A stretch of DNA of 41,589 nt from Oribacterium sp. NK2B42 (lineage in GTDB: Bacteria > Bacillota > Clostridia > Lachnospirales > Lachnospiraceae), in contig NZ_KE384192.1 in the NCBI RefSeq assembly GCF_000424445.1, positions 1 through 41,589 of the forward strand. The letters are read 5' to 3'. The position numbers and the translations under genes are program-made. Below are positions 1 to 7,878 of the stretch, piece by piece. Every line of letters starts with the position of its first letter. The stretch's first letter is position 1. Under the pieces are notes generated by a model. That model was not told the DNA's origin. It saw nothing but the letters and a program-made list of their open reading frames with translations, and searched no databases.

Positions 1-1169
1 CGGCAGCCGGGGAGAACATAGCTTCGCTTCAGGCGCTGGTGAATTCTATGGAAGCCGATAAGATAAGTCCTGTTTCGGATGGCAAGGTTGAACTGGTAAC
101 CGAGAAGCTTGTTACAGAGGCGAAAGCACCTACAGTAATTGCTTCATCAAAAGTTTCCGATGATTCCACAGGACCTGTGCCGGTACTGCAGAATGCCGTT
201 CCCACCGAGGATGGAAGGTCCATCACATTGGATAATAAAAACGGCGAAGATACGGAAGCAGTAAAGAAGACAGCACTTGAGACTGAAAGAAACGGCGCTG
301 CTGTCACAGATTCCAAAACCGAGAACAAGGTCAGTGACACAAAAGTAGACAGTGACGTTAGTGACACAAAGGGAAACAGTGCTACAGCGTTTAACAGAAA
401 AGGAAACGTTGATGACACAGGAAAGAGCCCCGAGGAAATACTAAAGAGCCTTGAAGGCCAGGGACACATCGTATCAAGCAGCGGCAGTTATCCTAAAGGA
501 GAACCTTCCAACGACACCAACGGACCTACGGGAAGACCGGGTGACACCACTATCGAAAAGACATTAAAAGCTGAGAAGGGTCCCGGTGCTTCAAAGACTG
601 ACACAAATAAGGAAACAAATACAGAAGCAAATACTGAGACAGCTCAGGATCCGACAGCAGCAGTTCCGGTAGGATTTGCTACTCAGACTCAGAAAACCAC
701 AGCACAGCAGGAATTACCTGTAGGCACAAACGAGACCATGATGATGCGTACAACAGAATCAACTCTTACAGATGACCTTACAAATCTTGTTTCTTCAAGA
801 TTCCCATCAAAGAACGGTCAGCTTACCATAGAGCTTGATCCTGAAAATCTCGGTAAGATCACCATCAATGTGAATTACGACAGCGGACATGCAGCGGTAT
901 CTATAAGTGCCACAAACAGTAAGACCCTGGAGATGCTTACCCAGAGTGCTCCTCAGATGGCAAATATCATTCAGCAGAAGACAGGACAGCAGACTGATGT
1001 GTTTGTGCCAAATACACAGCAGAGCAACACAAAGCATGACATGGCTGAGGGAAGAGAGTCAAATGAGAACAGAGAACAGCAGAGATCACGCCAGAATGAG
1101 CAGCAGTCAAGGACCGATGAGACAAGCAATACAGCATTTCTTCATCAGATGAGACTCGGACTTGTGTGA
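1..1169 (+). CDS. fliK: Flagellar hook-length control protein FliK, 5'-truncated by window edge
   Basis: FliK is secreted through the flagellar export gate, measures the growing hook and, by contacting FlhB, switches export from hook to filament proteins. The reading frame is open from the first bases (codons in phase from base 3), so the in-frame GTG at 39 and ATG at 48 are probably internal and the N-terminus lies outside the window. About 240 visible residues are low-complexity, rich in Thr, Ser, Lys, Glu and Asn, as expected of the unfolded ruler part. The C-terminal part (about 815-1020) has the compact Flg_hook pattern, with LTIELDPENLGKITINV followed by a hydrophobic strand and a helix ending before TDVFVPN. 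A Gln/Arg/Glu-rich tail follows. flgD is 63 bases downstream. The family call is firm; true length is unknown. Confidence 0.9.
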   Translation, partial: AAGENIASLQALVNSMEADKISPVSDGKVELVTEKLVTEAKAPTVIASSKVSDDSTGPVPVLQNAVPTEDGRSITLDNKNGEDTEAVKKTALETERNGAAVTDSKTENKVSDTKVDSDVSDTKGNSATAFNRKGNVDDTGKSPEEILKSLEGQGHIVSSSGSYPKGEPSNDTNGPTGRPGDTTIEKTLKAEKGPGASKTDTNKETNTEANTETAQDPTAAVPVGFATQTQKTTAQQELPVGTNETMMMRTTESTLTDDLTNLVSSRFPSKNGQLTIELDPENLGKITINVNYDSGHAAVSISATNSKTLEMLTQSAPQMANIIQQKTGQQTDVFVPNTQQSNTKHDMAEGRESNENREQQRSRQNEQQSRTDETSNTAFLHQMRLGLV

Positions 1170-1176
1170 GGTTAAC

Positions 1177-1202
1177 TAAAAAACATTATTAAAAGCCGAT
1201 TC
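1177..1202 (+). promoter_or_regulatory. Weak candidate sigma-28 promoter before flgD
   Basis: TAAA at 1177-1180 is followed after 14 bases by GCCGATTC (1195-1202). The -35 fits the sigma-28 consensus exactly and the -10 matches 6 of 8 positions of GCCGATAA. flgD is normally an early gene and could simply be read through from fliK, so this is a pattern match only. Confidence 0.2.
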
Positions 1203-1232
1203 ATGAAGATGTGAATCAGAAAGGAGAAGTAT

Positions 1233-1751
1233 ATGGCAGATGTTTCGGGAGTATCCGGAAGTACCAGTCCTTACAATACCGGAAGCTATACCGCAGAAAC
1301 CACCGATAAGAATACTCTGAACATAACCAGTTACTTTAAGCTTTTGTCAGCACAGCTGGCAAGCCAGGATATGACAAACCCAATGGATAACAGTGAGCTT
1401 CTTGCACAGATGTCACAGATGGCCATGGTACAGTCACTTACATCCATGACGAAAGCAGTTGACAGTCAGATCGATTTTGCACAGCAGAGTTACTCCGTCG
1501 GGATGATTGGTAAAGAGGTAACGGTACTTGTGGAAGGTGAAGCCGGATCGGGACAGCAGACCACAACCAAAACAGGCATTGTGGAATCTGTACATCTTAC
1601 AGATGATGAACCTATTATCAGGTTACAGAACGATACCACAGATTATAAGCTGTCTGATATCGCAAGTATCAAAAACAGCAGCGGCAGTTCAGCTGCAGGA
1701 CCATCACCTGTAGACACATCACCTGCAGGACCATCTTCTGAAGAACCATAA
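1233..1751 (+). CDS. flgD: Flagellar hook-capping (scaffold) protein FlgD
   Basis: FlgD caps the tip of the growing hook and helps FlgE subunits assemble. The N-terminal signature is clear at residues 27-75: a TLNITSYFKLLSAQL stretch, then QDMTNPMDNSELLAQMSQM, the FlgD_N pattern. The middle (about 85-150) is beta-rich. The last 20 residues are a Ser/Pro/Gly-rich tail with a GPSPVDTSPAGPS near-repeat. At 172 residues it is shorter than enteric FlgD (about 230), so the C-terminal immunoglobulin-like part is reduced. The start is supported by AAGGAG 8-12 bases upstream. It lies between fliK and flgE, as in most Firmicutes. Confidence 0.93.
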   Translation: MADVSGVSGSTSPYNTGSYTAETTDKNTLNITSYFKLLSAQLASQDMTNPMDNSELLAQMSQMAMVQSLTSMTKAVDSQIDFAQQSYSVGMIGKEVTVLVEGEAGSGQQTTTKTGIVESVHLTDDEPIIRLQNDTTDYKLSDIASIKNSSGSSAAGPSPVDTSPAGPSSEEP

Positions 1752-1794
1752 AACAGCCGGATGGGTAAAAAAGAATATTGAAGAAAGGAAAGAT

Positions 1795-2187
1795 ATGGAT
1801 TTTGATCTAACTTCTAGGAGACTGCAGTCGGTAGAGTACAGTAATCTCACAAAAAAGACTTCCGCAGTCAGCACAGAAGATACCGGTACTTCCTTTCAGG
1901 AACAATTGACTAAACTGCAGAAAGAGACAACGGAAGATTTAAGCTTCAGTAAGCACGCTGTGAGACGTCTTTCGGAGAGAAACATAGAGATGAATGACGG
2001 TCTTATGGATGATCTCAGGAATGCAGTTTCGGAGGCGAAAAAGAAAGGCGCCAGGGATGTAGCGGTTATCGGCCGTCAGGGCATTTTCATAGTAAATGTT
2101 CCAAACAATGTTGTGGTGACTACCATGGCAGAGGACGATATGAGAAACAAAACACTTACAAATATAGACAGCGCGGTATTTATGTAG
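1795..2187 (+). CDS. Small flagellar-operon protein (TIGR02530 type)
   Basis: This 130-residue protein sits between flgD and flgE, where Clostridia and Bacilli usually carry a small protein of the TIGR02530 'flagellar operon protein' family. The match is by position, size and the pattern KHAVRRLSERNIEMND followed by an AVSEAKKKGARDVAVIGRQG segment and a final VVVTTMAEDDMRNKTLTNID. The C-terminal 80 residues look like a compact alpha/beta domain; the N-terminal 45 are polar and probably flexible. There is no signal peptide or membrane segment. Its biochemical role is not established; a part in hook assembly is inferred from context. An AAGGAAAG ribosome site precedes the ATG. Confidence 0.75.
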   Translation: MDFDLTSRRLQSVEYSNLTKKTSAVSTEDTGTSFQEQLTKLQKETTEDLSFSKHAVRRLSERNIEMNDGLMDDLRNAVSEAKKKGARDVAVIGRQGIFIVNVPNNVVVTTMAEDDMRNKTLTNIDSAVFM

Positions 2188-2345
2188 GCAGGACCTTTTC
2201 AGGATGCCGGGAGCCCGTCCCGAAGTGACGGCTCCGGAATCGCGCCGTTCTATCGAGAAACTTATCAGGATGAATAAGGTGAACAGTGATCATGCGGTTG
2301 GGATGCCGCAAAAACCTGTTCCGGTTACAGAAAGGATTTAGAATT

Positions 2346-3554
2346 ATGTTAAGAGCAATGGATGCAGCAGTTGCAGGATTAAGAGCACATCAGGGCAAGA
2401 TGGATGTATTATCCAACAATATTGCCAATGTCAATACCTTTGGCTTCAAAGCTCAGAGTTACTCCTTTAAGGATACTCTGTATCATACGACCAATGCTTC
2501 AGCATCAGGAACACAAAAAACTGTTAATAATGGAAATAATAATGGAAATGTAGCCGTTACAGGCGGTAAAAATGCTGCTCAATATGGTTATGGTTCACTG
2601 ACAGGAAGTATAGCCACGGATTTCACATCTTCAACACCTTCCTATATAGGTGGCTTTAATGCTTCCATAAATGGACCCGGATTTTTCATTACGAGTCCGC
2701 AGAATGATGTAAGCGGAATTCAGGTGGATATAAACAGCTCCAATGAAGGTGTTACTAAAACTACAACCACAATGAAAGCAACCAATTTTTATTATACAAG
2801 AGTAGGTCAGTTCAATGTTGATAGTAATGGTATGATCGTTGATTCCAATGGAAATTTTGTATATGGATTCAGACCGGATTACTATACAGATGCTGAGACT
2901 TATGGAAAAACAGTTAATGAGAACTCAGGAGGTAATAACGCAGGAGGTAATAACTCAGGAGGTAATAACTCAGGAGGTAATAACTCAGGTGATGGAGACT
3001 CGGGTACTTCAGCTGATTATAGAAATCTTGTTCCTCTGAGGGCACCTAGTGCAGGTAAAACAGTTATTACGGTGGAAAAAGATGATTCTACAGGCGATAT
3101 TTCTTATACTCGTAAAGCGACATCTGACGCTGATTTTGCAACTCTTCCTTCAATGCCAATCAAGAGCATTGAGATAGGAAATGATGGTGTAATCAAGGCG
3201 ATAGTCGAACAGAAGGTTAAAACAAGCGGAGCTGAAGATGAGATTACTAAAGAAATCTCCATAGTTATAGGAAAAGTTGCCATCGCTTCCTTCCAGAACC
3301 AGGAGGGTCTCATGAAGGCCGGAAACAATACCTTCACAACTGCGGCAAGTGACAATACCGGTAATGTAACAGCAACCGAGCCGGGCGTTGGTGCTACACC
3401 TACTCTTATGGCAGGCTACCTTGAGAACTCCAATGTTGATCTCGCAAAGGAATTTACCGATATGATCACCTCTCAGAGAGGTTTCCAGGCTAATTCCAAA
3501 GTTATTACGGTTTCTGACGAAATTCTGCAGGAGCTTGTAAATATGAAGAGATAA
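2346..3554 (+). CDS. flgE: Flagellar hook protein FlgE
   Basis: FlgE polymerises into the hook, the universal joint between rod and filament. I start it at ATG 2346, preceded by AGAAAGGA, because the protein then opens with the family N-terminus LRAMDAAVAGLRAHQGKMD and the ANNIANVNT-type rod/hook signature. An upstream in-frame start at 2286 would add 20 unrelated residues. The 402-residue protein ends with the family C-terminus (DLAKEFTDMITSQRGFQANSKVI). The central 150 residues are variable and Asn/Gly/Ser/Thr-rich, including four GGNN[SA] units (2925-2984). Residues around MKATNFYYTRVGQFNVDSNG match the conserved mid-domain of hook and rod proteins. The centre is visibly more A+T-rich than the ends. 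Confidence 0.95.
   Translation: MLRAMDAAVAGLRAHQGKMDVLSNNIANVNTFGFKAQSYSFKDTLYHTTNASASGTQKTVNNGNNNGNVAVTGGKNAAQYGYGSLTGSIATDFTSSTPSYIGGFNASINGPGFFITSPQNDVSGIQVDINSSNEGVTKTTTTMKATNFYYTRVGQFNVDSNGMIVDSNGNFVYGFRPDYYTDAETYGKTVNENSGGNNAGGNNSGGNNSGGNNSGDGDSGTSADYRNLVPLRAPSAGKTVITVEKDDSTGDISYTRKATSDADFATLPSMPIKSIEIGNDGVIKAIVEQKVKTSGAEDEITKEISIVIGKVAIASFQNQEGLMKAGNNTFTTAASDNTGNVTATEPGVGATPTLMAGYLENSNVDLAKEFTDMITSQRGFQANSKVITVSDEILQELVNMKR
2925..2984 (+). repeat. Four tandem 15-bp units in flgE
   Basis: Four copies of the 15-base unit TCAGGAGGTAATAAC run from 2925 to 2984; the second begins GCA instead of TCA. They encode a repeated SGGNN peptide in the surface-exposed variable part of the hook protein. 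Being a multiple of three, gain or loss of units would change length but not frame. Confidence 0.9.
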
Positions 3555-3584
3555 ACTTATAATAAATAGGATAAACTTATAATA
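3550..3584 (+). repeat. 20-bp-spaced direct repeat at the flgE 3' end
   Basis: GATAAACTTATAATA occurs at 3550-3564 and again at 3570-3584. The first copy includes the flgE stop codon. Each copy contains TATAAT, but no good -35 lies at the right distance, so I do not call it a promoter. Its function is unknown. Confidence 0.8.
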
Positions 3585-3610
3585 TCACTTAAATAGCATA
3601 AAAATCTTGA

Positions 3611-3636
3611 TAGTGGCGTTATATATAACGCCGCTA
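3611..3636 (+). promoter_or_regulatory. Palindrome overlapping the flbD-motAB promoter
   Basis: GGCGTTATATATAACGCC (3615-3632) is a perfect 18-bp palindrome. With flanking TAG/CTA arms it extends to 3611-3636 with one G-T pair. It covers the -35 and most of the spacer of the candidate sigma-28 promoter ending at 3646. There is no following T-run, so it looks more like an operator or an RNA fold than a terminator. Confidence 0.5.
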
Positions 3637-3646
3637 TAGCCGATAA
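3620..3646 (+). promoter_or_regulatory. Candidate sigma-28 promoter for flbD-motA-motB
   Basis: GCCGATAA (3639-3646) is an exact sigma-28 -10 consensus. TATA lies 15 bases upstream at 3620-3623 (TTAT with a 16-base gap is the alternative). It stands 22 bases before the flbD ATG, between the hook gene and the motor stator genes, where a late-class promoter makes sense. No mapped start supports it yet. Confidence 0.5.
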
Positions 3647-3667
3647 TTTGAGAAGGAATACTATTTT

Positions 3668-3877
3668 ATGATAGAACTCATCCGATTAAACGGTGAACCG
3701 CTGTACGTAAATTATCTCCAGATATTGTCGATAGAAAAGATACCTGAAACCAAGGTGAAGCTCACAACAGGTGATTATTATCTGGTTAAGAATACATTGG
3801 AGGACATCGAAGAACAGATCATGAGATTCCTGCATGAGGTAGTGATTTTCAGGGAAAAGAGTATCCATGCCGGATAA
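3668..3877 (+). CDS. flbD: FlbD/SwrD-family small flagellar protein
   Basis: A 69-residue protein beginning with a MIELIRLNG motif, then LYVNYLQILSIEKIPETKVKL and a TTGDYYLVKNTLEDI segment. This is the compact FlbD family typically placed between flgE and motA in Firmicutes. In Bacillus subtilis the equivalent SwrD is needed for full stator torque and swarming, and that role fits the location directly upstream of motA. There is no membrane segment. The start has GAGAAGGA upstream. motA follows after 30 bases, so flbD-motA-motB form one transcription unit. This is not the unrelated Caulobacter regulator also named FlbD. Confidence 0.88.
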   Translation: MIELIRLNGEPLYVNYLQILSIEKIPETKVKLTTGDYYLVKNTLEDIEEQIMRFLHEVVIFREKSIHAG

Positions 3878-3907
3878 AACAGGTGGGTTTACAGGAGGCT
3901 TAGGTAG

Positions 3908-4708
3908 ATGGATTTAACGCTTTTGATCGGCTGGTTTTTGGCAGCAGCTCTAATTGTAAACGGTATCACCGTGGAAAAGCTGGGGAACTTTTGGGATCAG
4001 CCGTCTTTCGTCATCGTTGTTGGAGGTACTATTGCAAGTCTTATAGCATGTTATCCCTTCAGGATGCTTAAGGATGTTCCCAAGCACATAGGAACCTGCC
4101 TGAGAGGCAGTAAAAAGTATGATGTTCCGAAGACTGTGGAGCAGATAGTAGATCTGGCGATGATAGCAAGACAGAGCGGACTGCTGGCACTGGAAGAGAA
4201 GGCCGGAGAGATAAAGGAACCGTTTTTCAAAGCTGCAGTACTTATGATAGTAGATGCAAACGATCCGGATAAAGTCAGATTTGTACTTGAAAGGCAGGTT
4301 GAGGATATGATGTCCCGCCATGATGAAGCAAGAGGCATGTATATTAAGGGATCGGCTCTTGCACCGGCCTTCGGAATGATCGGCACACTGGTTGGACTTG
4401 TAAACATGCTTAAGGGCATGGATCTTTCCGGATCCGGTGGAGCAAGCTCCCTCGGACAGGACATGGGTGTTGCGCTTATCACAACCTTCTATGGATCTGC
4501 ATTATCCAACGTAATATTCCACCCTATCGCCCAGAAGCTTGCGGTGAGAGAGGGTGAGGAGGTTCTTTACTGCTCTACGGTTATCGAAGGAGTTATATCC
4601 ATTCAGTCAGGTGAGAACCCCAAGTACATAAGAGAGCATCTTCTTGCATCACTGCAGAGAGGACAGCAGACCAAGCTGCTCAAGAAGGCCGACGGAGGAG
4701 GTAAATAA
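3908..4708 (+). CDS. motA: Flagellar motor stator protein MotA
   Basis: MotA and MotB form the inner-membrane stator channel that uses ion flow to turn the rotor. The 266-residue protein has four hydrophobic segments in the family order: two near the N-terminus (residues about 2-20 and 31-50), then the conserved pair containing GSALAPAFGMIGTLVGLVNM (about 146-170) and GVALITTFYGSALSNVIFHP (about 185-210). The cytoplasmic loop of roughly 90 residues carries the charged segment that contacts FliG. The Pro in the third segment, important for torque, is present. It ends with a Lys/Gly-rich tail. motB starts 3 bases after the stop, so the two are translationally linked. Confidence 0.96.
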   Translation: MDLTLLIGWFLAAALIVNGITVEKLGNFWDQPSFVIVVGGTIASLIACYPFRMLKDVPKHIGTCLRGSKKYDVPKTVEQIVDLAMIARQSGLLALEEKAGEIKEPFFKAAVLMIVDANDPDKVRFVLERQVEDMMSRHDEARGMYIKGSALAPAFGMIGTLVGLVNMLKGMDLSGSGGASSLGQDMGVALITTFYGSALSNVIFHPIAQKLAVREGEEVLYCSTVIEGVISIQSGENPKYIREHLLASLQRGQQTKLLKKADGGGK

Positions 4709-4711
4709 CAG

Positions 4712-5746
4712 ATGAAAAAGAAAGGCGGAGGAGGTGACGAAGGCGGAAGCTGGATGGACACATATGGTGACCTCGTAACCTTGCTTCTGTGCTTTTTCGT
4801 TCTTTTGTACTCCATGTCAAGTGTAGACAGCCAGAAATGGGATCTTTTTGTGCGAAGCATATACCCTGACGGCAAAACCCCAAGTGAGAGAGCCGCTGAA
4901 GCTCAGGATAATGCCCTTGTCAACGCACAGGTGGTGGAAGAAGGAGTTCCGCCGGAGGGTATCGTAGGAAATCCCGAGATAGATGAGAATCTTCTGAAGG
5001 AGTCGGATCTGTCCGAGATTTATCTTCAGATAGCCCAAAAGCTTAACGAGGCAGGCATCGAAGGGGTAACCGTAACCCGGGGTGAAGACTACACCTTCGT
5101 GGTTTTTAAGGACAAAGCCTTTTTTGCCGGTGACAGCTCTGTATTATCAGAACAAGGACAGAAGACACTGGATATATTATGTGATACAATAAGAAACGAT
5201 AATGAATTGATATCACAGCTGAATGTAATGGGTCATACCGCACAGGCTGATCCTAATAAGATAAACAATGCAAGAAATGACCGCATGCTTAGCTCCATGA
5301 GAGCCGCAGAGGTTTGTATCTACATACAGAATAAGGAATTCCTGGATCCGGATAAGCTGGTAAGCATTGGATACGGACAGTTCAGACCCCTTGAAGACAA
5401 TAACACGGCTGAGGGAAGAGCTGCCAATCGAAGGGTTGAGATACTGATCATAGATAAGGACGGTGATGTCAGGGATCTGGATGAGTATTATAAGGAATTG
5501 AATGAAGGCATTAACGCTGACACCACTATCATTACAACCGGTGAAAGCGTAGCAACGGCAGATGATGGATTGTCTGCCGGTATAAGTGAAAATACGGTGA
5601 TGCTGACTCCTGCCGGAGGAAGTGATACATCGTCTGTTACCTCATCCGCCGAGGGAGTGTCGGGTCAGGCTGATTTAGAAAGTTATGCAGCAAACGCAGT
5701 GAATGATCTAAATTCACTGGATGCCGCTTTACAGGCCGGACCGTAG
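4712..5746 (+). CDS. motB: Flagellar motor stator protein MotB
   Basis: MotB anchors the stator to peptidoglycan and carries the ion-binding Asp. The N-terminus is Lys/Gly-rich, then WMDTYGDLVTLLLCFFVLLYSMS forms the single membrane segment; Asp20 in YGD is the predicted ion carrier. A linker of about 90 residues leads to the OmpA-like peptidoglycan-binding domain (about 130-250), with the NARNDRMLSSMRAAEV and YGQFRPLEDNNTAEGRAANR motifs. An extra tail of about 80 residues rich in Ser, Thr, Ala and Gly follows the domain; most MotB proteins end near it. The next gene is fliM; fliL, common at this spot, is absent. Whether H+ or Na+ is used cannot be told from the sequence. Confidence 0.95.
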   Translation: MKKKGGGGDEGGSWMDTYGDLVTLLLCFFVLLYSMSSVDSQKWDLFVRSIYPDGKTPSERAAEAQDNALVNAQVVEEGVPPEGIVGNPEIDENLLKESDLSEIYLQIAQKLNEAGIEGVTVTRGEDYTFVVFKDKAFFAGDSSVLSEQGQKTLDILCDTIRNDNELISQLNVMGHTAQADPNKINNARNDRMLSSMRAAEVCIYIQNKEFLDPDKLVSIGYGQFRPLEDNNTAEGRAANRRVEILIIDKDGDVRDLDEYYKELNEGINADTTIITTGESVATADDGLSAGISENTVMLTPAGGSDTSSVTSSAEGVSGQADLESYAANAVNDLNSLDAALQAGP

Positions 5747-5815
5747 TTTTTTATTACGTCTGCCGCGTAAAGAGGTGTATTAACCTGGTATGATAAACAG
5801 AGGGGTGTTTAACAT

Positions 5816-6910
5816 ATGGCAGACGTATTATCCCAGAGTCAGATTGATGAACTTCTGAAATCAATGGCCGGTGGCGGCGGTTCCTCTCCCAAAGAGGAAA
5901 AAGCAGAGGTAACCAAAGCAGCAGAGCCGGAAAAGAAAGAAGAAAACTTTAATAAGTATGATTTCTACAGTCCTCGTAAGTTTACAAAGGATAAGATCAA
6001 GCTCCTTAGAAGTATTTATGAGAACTATGCGAGAATCCTTACATCTCAGGTAAACGGTGTATTCCGCGTACTTACGGATATCACTGTTATAGAGCTCAGA
6101 GAGAGCCGTTACTATGAGTATGTAAACATGTTCCATGAGAATGACTGCATGACCATCGTTGATGCTTATATCGACGAAAAGGGCAAGAGCAATGTGCCTC
6201 TCATGATATATTGCACACCGGGTCTTATCATTACCCTTATAAACCATATGTTGGGAGGAGGAGATTCGGTTATTCGTGTAGAGGATAATTATCGTTATTC
6301 CGACGTAGAGATGGCGCTTTACAAGAGGGTGCTTGACTATGTTATACATTCCATGGACGATGGATTCTCCAACTACATAAACATTGAATTCAAGATGCAG
6401 AGAGTGGAGGAAAATCCCTCCATGACTCAGGAAATAGGTCTTGATGAGACGGTTGTTATCCTGGTTCTCAATGTAGACGTTTCCGGAATAGCGGCAGAGA
6501 AGATAAGACTCTGCATACCGGGTACTCTGCTTGAACATATCTTTAAGATCATAGATAACCGTAAGCATATCGCAAGAGGTTTCTCTTACGAGAACAATTC
6601 CGATGTTATCATGAATCATATAAAGGATACCAAGTTCCCTATCACAGGTCAGCTTGGAGTTATAAAGCTTGATATAAGTGATATTTATCATTTACAGGTT
6701 GGGGATGTTATAGATCTGAACAAATCCACCAAAAGCCAGGTCAAGCTGTATGTGGGCAGACAACCCTGGTTCACGGGAACTATGGGAGTCCATAAGAAAA
6801 ACATCGCGGTACGTATTGAAGACAGAATAAGACCGATGGGTAAAGATAAACCCACGGAGGAGATTATCGCGGATCTTTTAAGTGAGTCTGTTGAGCAGAA
6901 GACAGGATGA
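5816..6910 (+). CDS. fliM: Flagellar motor switch protein FliM
   Basis: FliM is the C-ring protein that receives phosphorylated CheY and, with FliG and FliY, sets rotation sense. The 364-residue protein begins with the CheY-docking motif LSQSQIDELL (residues 5-14), then a Gly/Lys/Glu linker and the CheC-like middle domain (about 50-245). The middle domain includes HMLGGGDSVIRVEDNYRYSDVE, where GGxG-type residues contact FliG. The C-terminal SpoA/FliN-like domain (about 265-350) contains LGVIKLDISDIYHLQVGDVI. The ATG overlaps an NdeI-like catATG and has AGGGGTG upstream. cheY follows after 61 bases and fliY comes two genes later, so the whole switch is encoded together. Confidence 0.96.
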   Translation: MADVLSQSQIDELLKSMAGGGGSSPKEEKAEVTKAAEPEKKEENFNKYDFYSPRKFTKDKIKLLRSIYENYARILTSQVNGVFRVLTDITVIELRESRYYEYVNMFHENDCMTIVDAYIDEKGKSNVPLMIYCTPGLIITLINHMLGGGDSVIRVEDNYRYSDVEMALYKRVLDYVIHSMDDGFSNYINIEFKMQRVEENPSMTQEIGLDETVVILVLNVDVSGIAAEKIRLCIPGTLLEHIFKIIDNRKHIARGFSYENNSDVIMNHIKDTKFPITGQLGVIKLDISDIYHLQVGDVIDLNKSTKSQVKLYVGRQPWFTGTMGVHKKNIAVRIEDRIRPMGKDKPTEEIIADLLSESVEQKTG

Positions 6911-6971
6911 TGTCGCTCTAACAGTTCATGATATATTACGTACATTTTATTAAAAGCTAGGAGAAAAAAGT

Positions 6972-7340
6972 ATGGCTAAGATTATGCTTGTTGATGATGC
7001 TGCATTCATGCGTATGATGGTTAAGAATTCCCTTACAAAGGGCGGCTTTGCTGATTGTGAATATGTTGAGGCACAGGATGGTGCCGAAGCAGTAAAGAAG
7101 TATGATGAGGAGAATCCTGACCTTGTTATCATGGATATCACCATGCCCAATATGGATGGTCTTCAGGCGCTTAAGAAGATCAGAGAAGCTCATCCGGATG
7201 CAAAGATCGTTATGTGTACCGCAATGGGACAGGAATCAATGGTTGTTGATGCTATAAAGTCCGGTGCAAAGGATTTCGTTGTAAAGCCATTTAATGCAGA
7301 AAGAATCACTTCTACAGTAAAGAATATTCTTGGTGCTTAA
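6972..7340 (+). CDS. cheY: Chemotaxis response regulator CheY
   Basis: A stand-alone receiver domain of 122 residues that, when phosphorylated, binds FliM/FliY and changes rotation. The acidic pair is Asp8-Asp9 in LVDDAAFMR, the phosphate acceptor is Asp55 in VIMDITMPNMDG, the switch Thr lies in VMCTAMGQ, and the conserved Lys is in FVVKPF. There is no DNA-binding domain. The placement between fliM and fliY matches many Firmicutes. AGCTAGGAG precedes the ATG. Confidence 0.95.
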   Translation: MAKIMLVDDAAFMRMMVKNSLTKGGFADCEYVEAQDGAEAVKKYDEENPDLVIMDITMPNMDGLQALKKIREAHPDAKIVMCTAMGQESMVVDAIKSGAKDFVVKPFNAERITSTVKNILGA

Positions 7341-7392
7341 ATGAACCTGAACGACATATTTCTTTGTACTTTCCTGGAAGAGAGGGAATGAT

Positions 7393-7845
7393 ATGTCATT
7401 TTTGAGTTCGTTCGATATAGCAGCCTCCGGAATGAGTGCCCAGCGTCTCAGGATGGATATAGCTGCTGAGAATATAGCTAATGTTGATACTACCCGCACT
7501 GAAGCAGGCGGCGCGTATCAGCGTAAGGATGTTGTGTTTGAGAGCTTCGGAGAGGGATCTTTCGCGGATGCATTCAGGAATGCCCAGCGAGGCAGAGGCT
7601 TTCGTGCACAAACAAGATCGGGAGTCAGAGTATCGGAGATCATTACTGACACCCGTGAGATGAAACGAGTATACAATCCTTCACATCCCGACGCGGATGC
7701 GGATGGATATGTGGAAATGCCCAATGTTGATGTACTGAAGGAAACAGTAGACAGTATGTCCGCTACCAGATCTTATGAAGCGAACGTTACTGCCCTTAAT
7801 GCTATGAAGGCGATGGCACAGAAGGCACTTGAAATAAAGACTTAA
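7393..7845 (+). CDS. flgC: Flagellar basal-body rod protein FlgC, outside its usual cluster
   Basis: FlgC builds part of the proximal rod. The 150-residue protein carries all FlgC hallmarks: an N-terminal FDIAASGMSAQRLRMDIAAENIANVDTTRT, a NPSHPDADADGYVEMPNVD block, and the C-terminus ATRSYEANVTALNAMKAMAQKALEI. FlgC genes normally sit in a flgB-flgC-fliE group at the head of the operon. This one is alone between cheY and fliY, with no flgB or fliE beside it, so it may be a relocated gene or a second copy. The start follows GAGAGGGAATGAT. Confidence 0.93.
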   Translation: MSFLSSFDIAASGMSAQRLRMDIAAENIANVDTTRTEAGGAYQRKDVVFESFGEGSFADAFRNAQRGRGFRAQTRSGVRVSEIITDTREMKRVYNPSHPDADADGYVEMPNVDVLKETVDSMSATRSYEANVTALNAMKAMAQKALEIKT

Positions 7846-7878
7846 CTACTAGATTTTGAGGGGTAAAGGAGAGTAGGA

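Noticed and set aside
2286-2345. Upstream start for flgE
   Set aside because: The added 20 residues do not belong to any hook protein, and the conserved N-terminus begins at 2346.
5861-6691. 276-residue open frame on the minus strand
   Set aside because: It lies wholly opposite fliM, has no family resemblance, and is explained by the codon pattern of the real gene.
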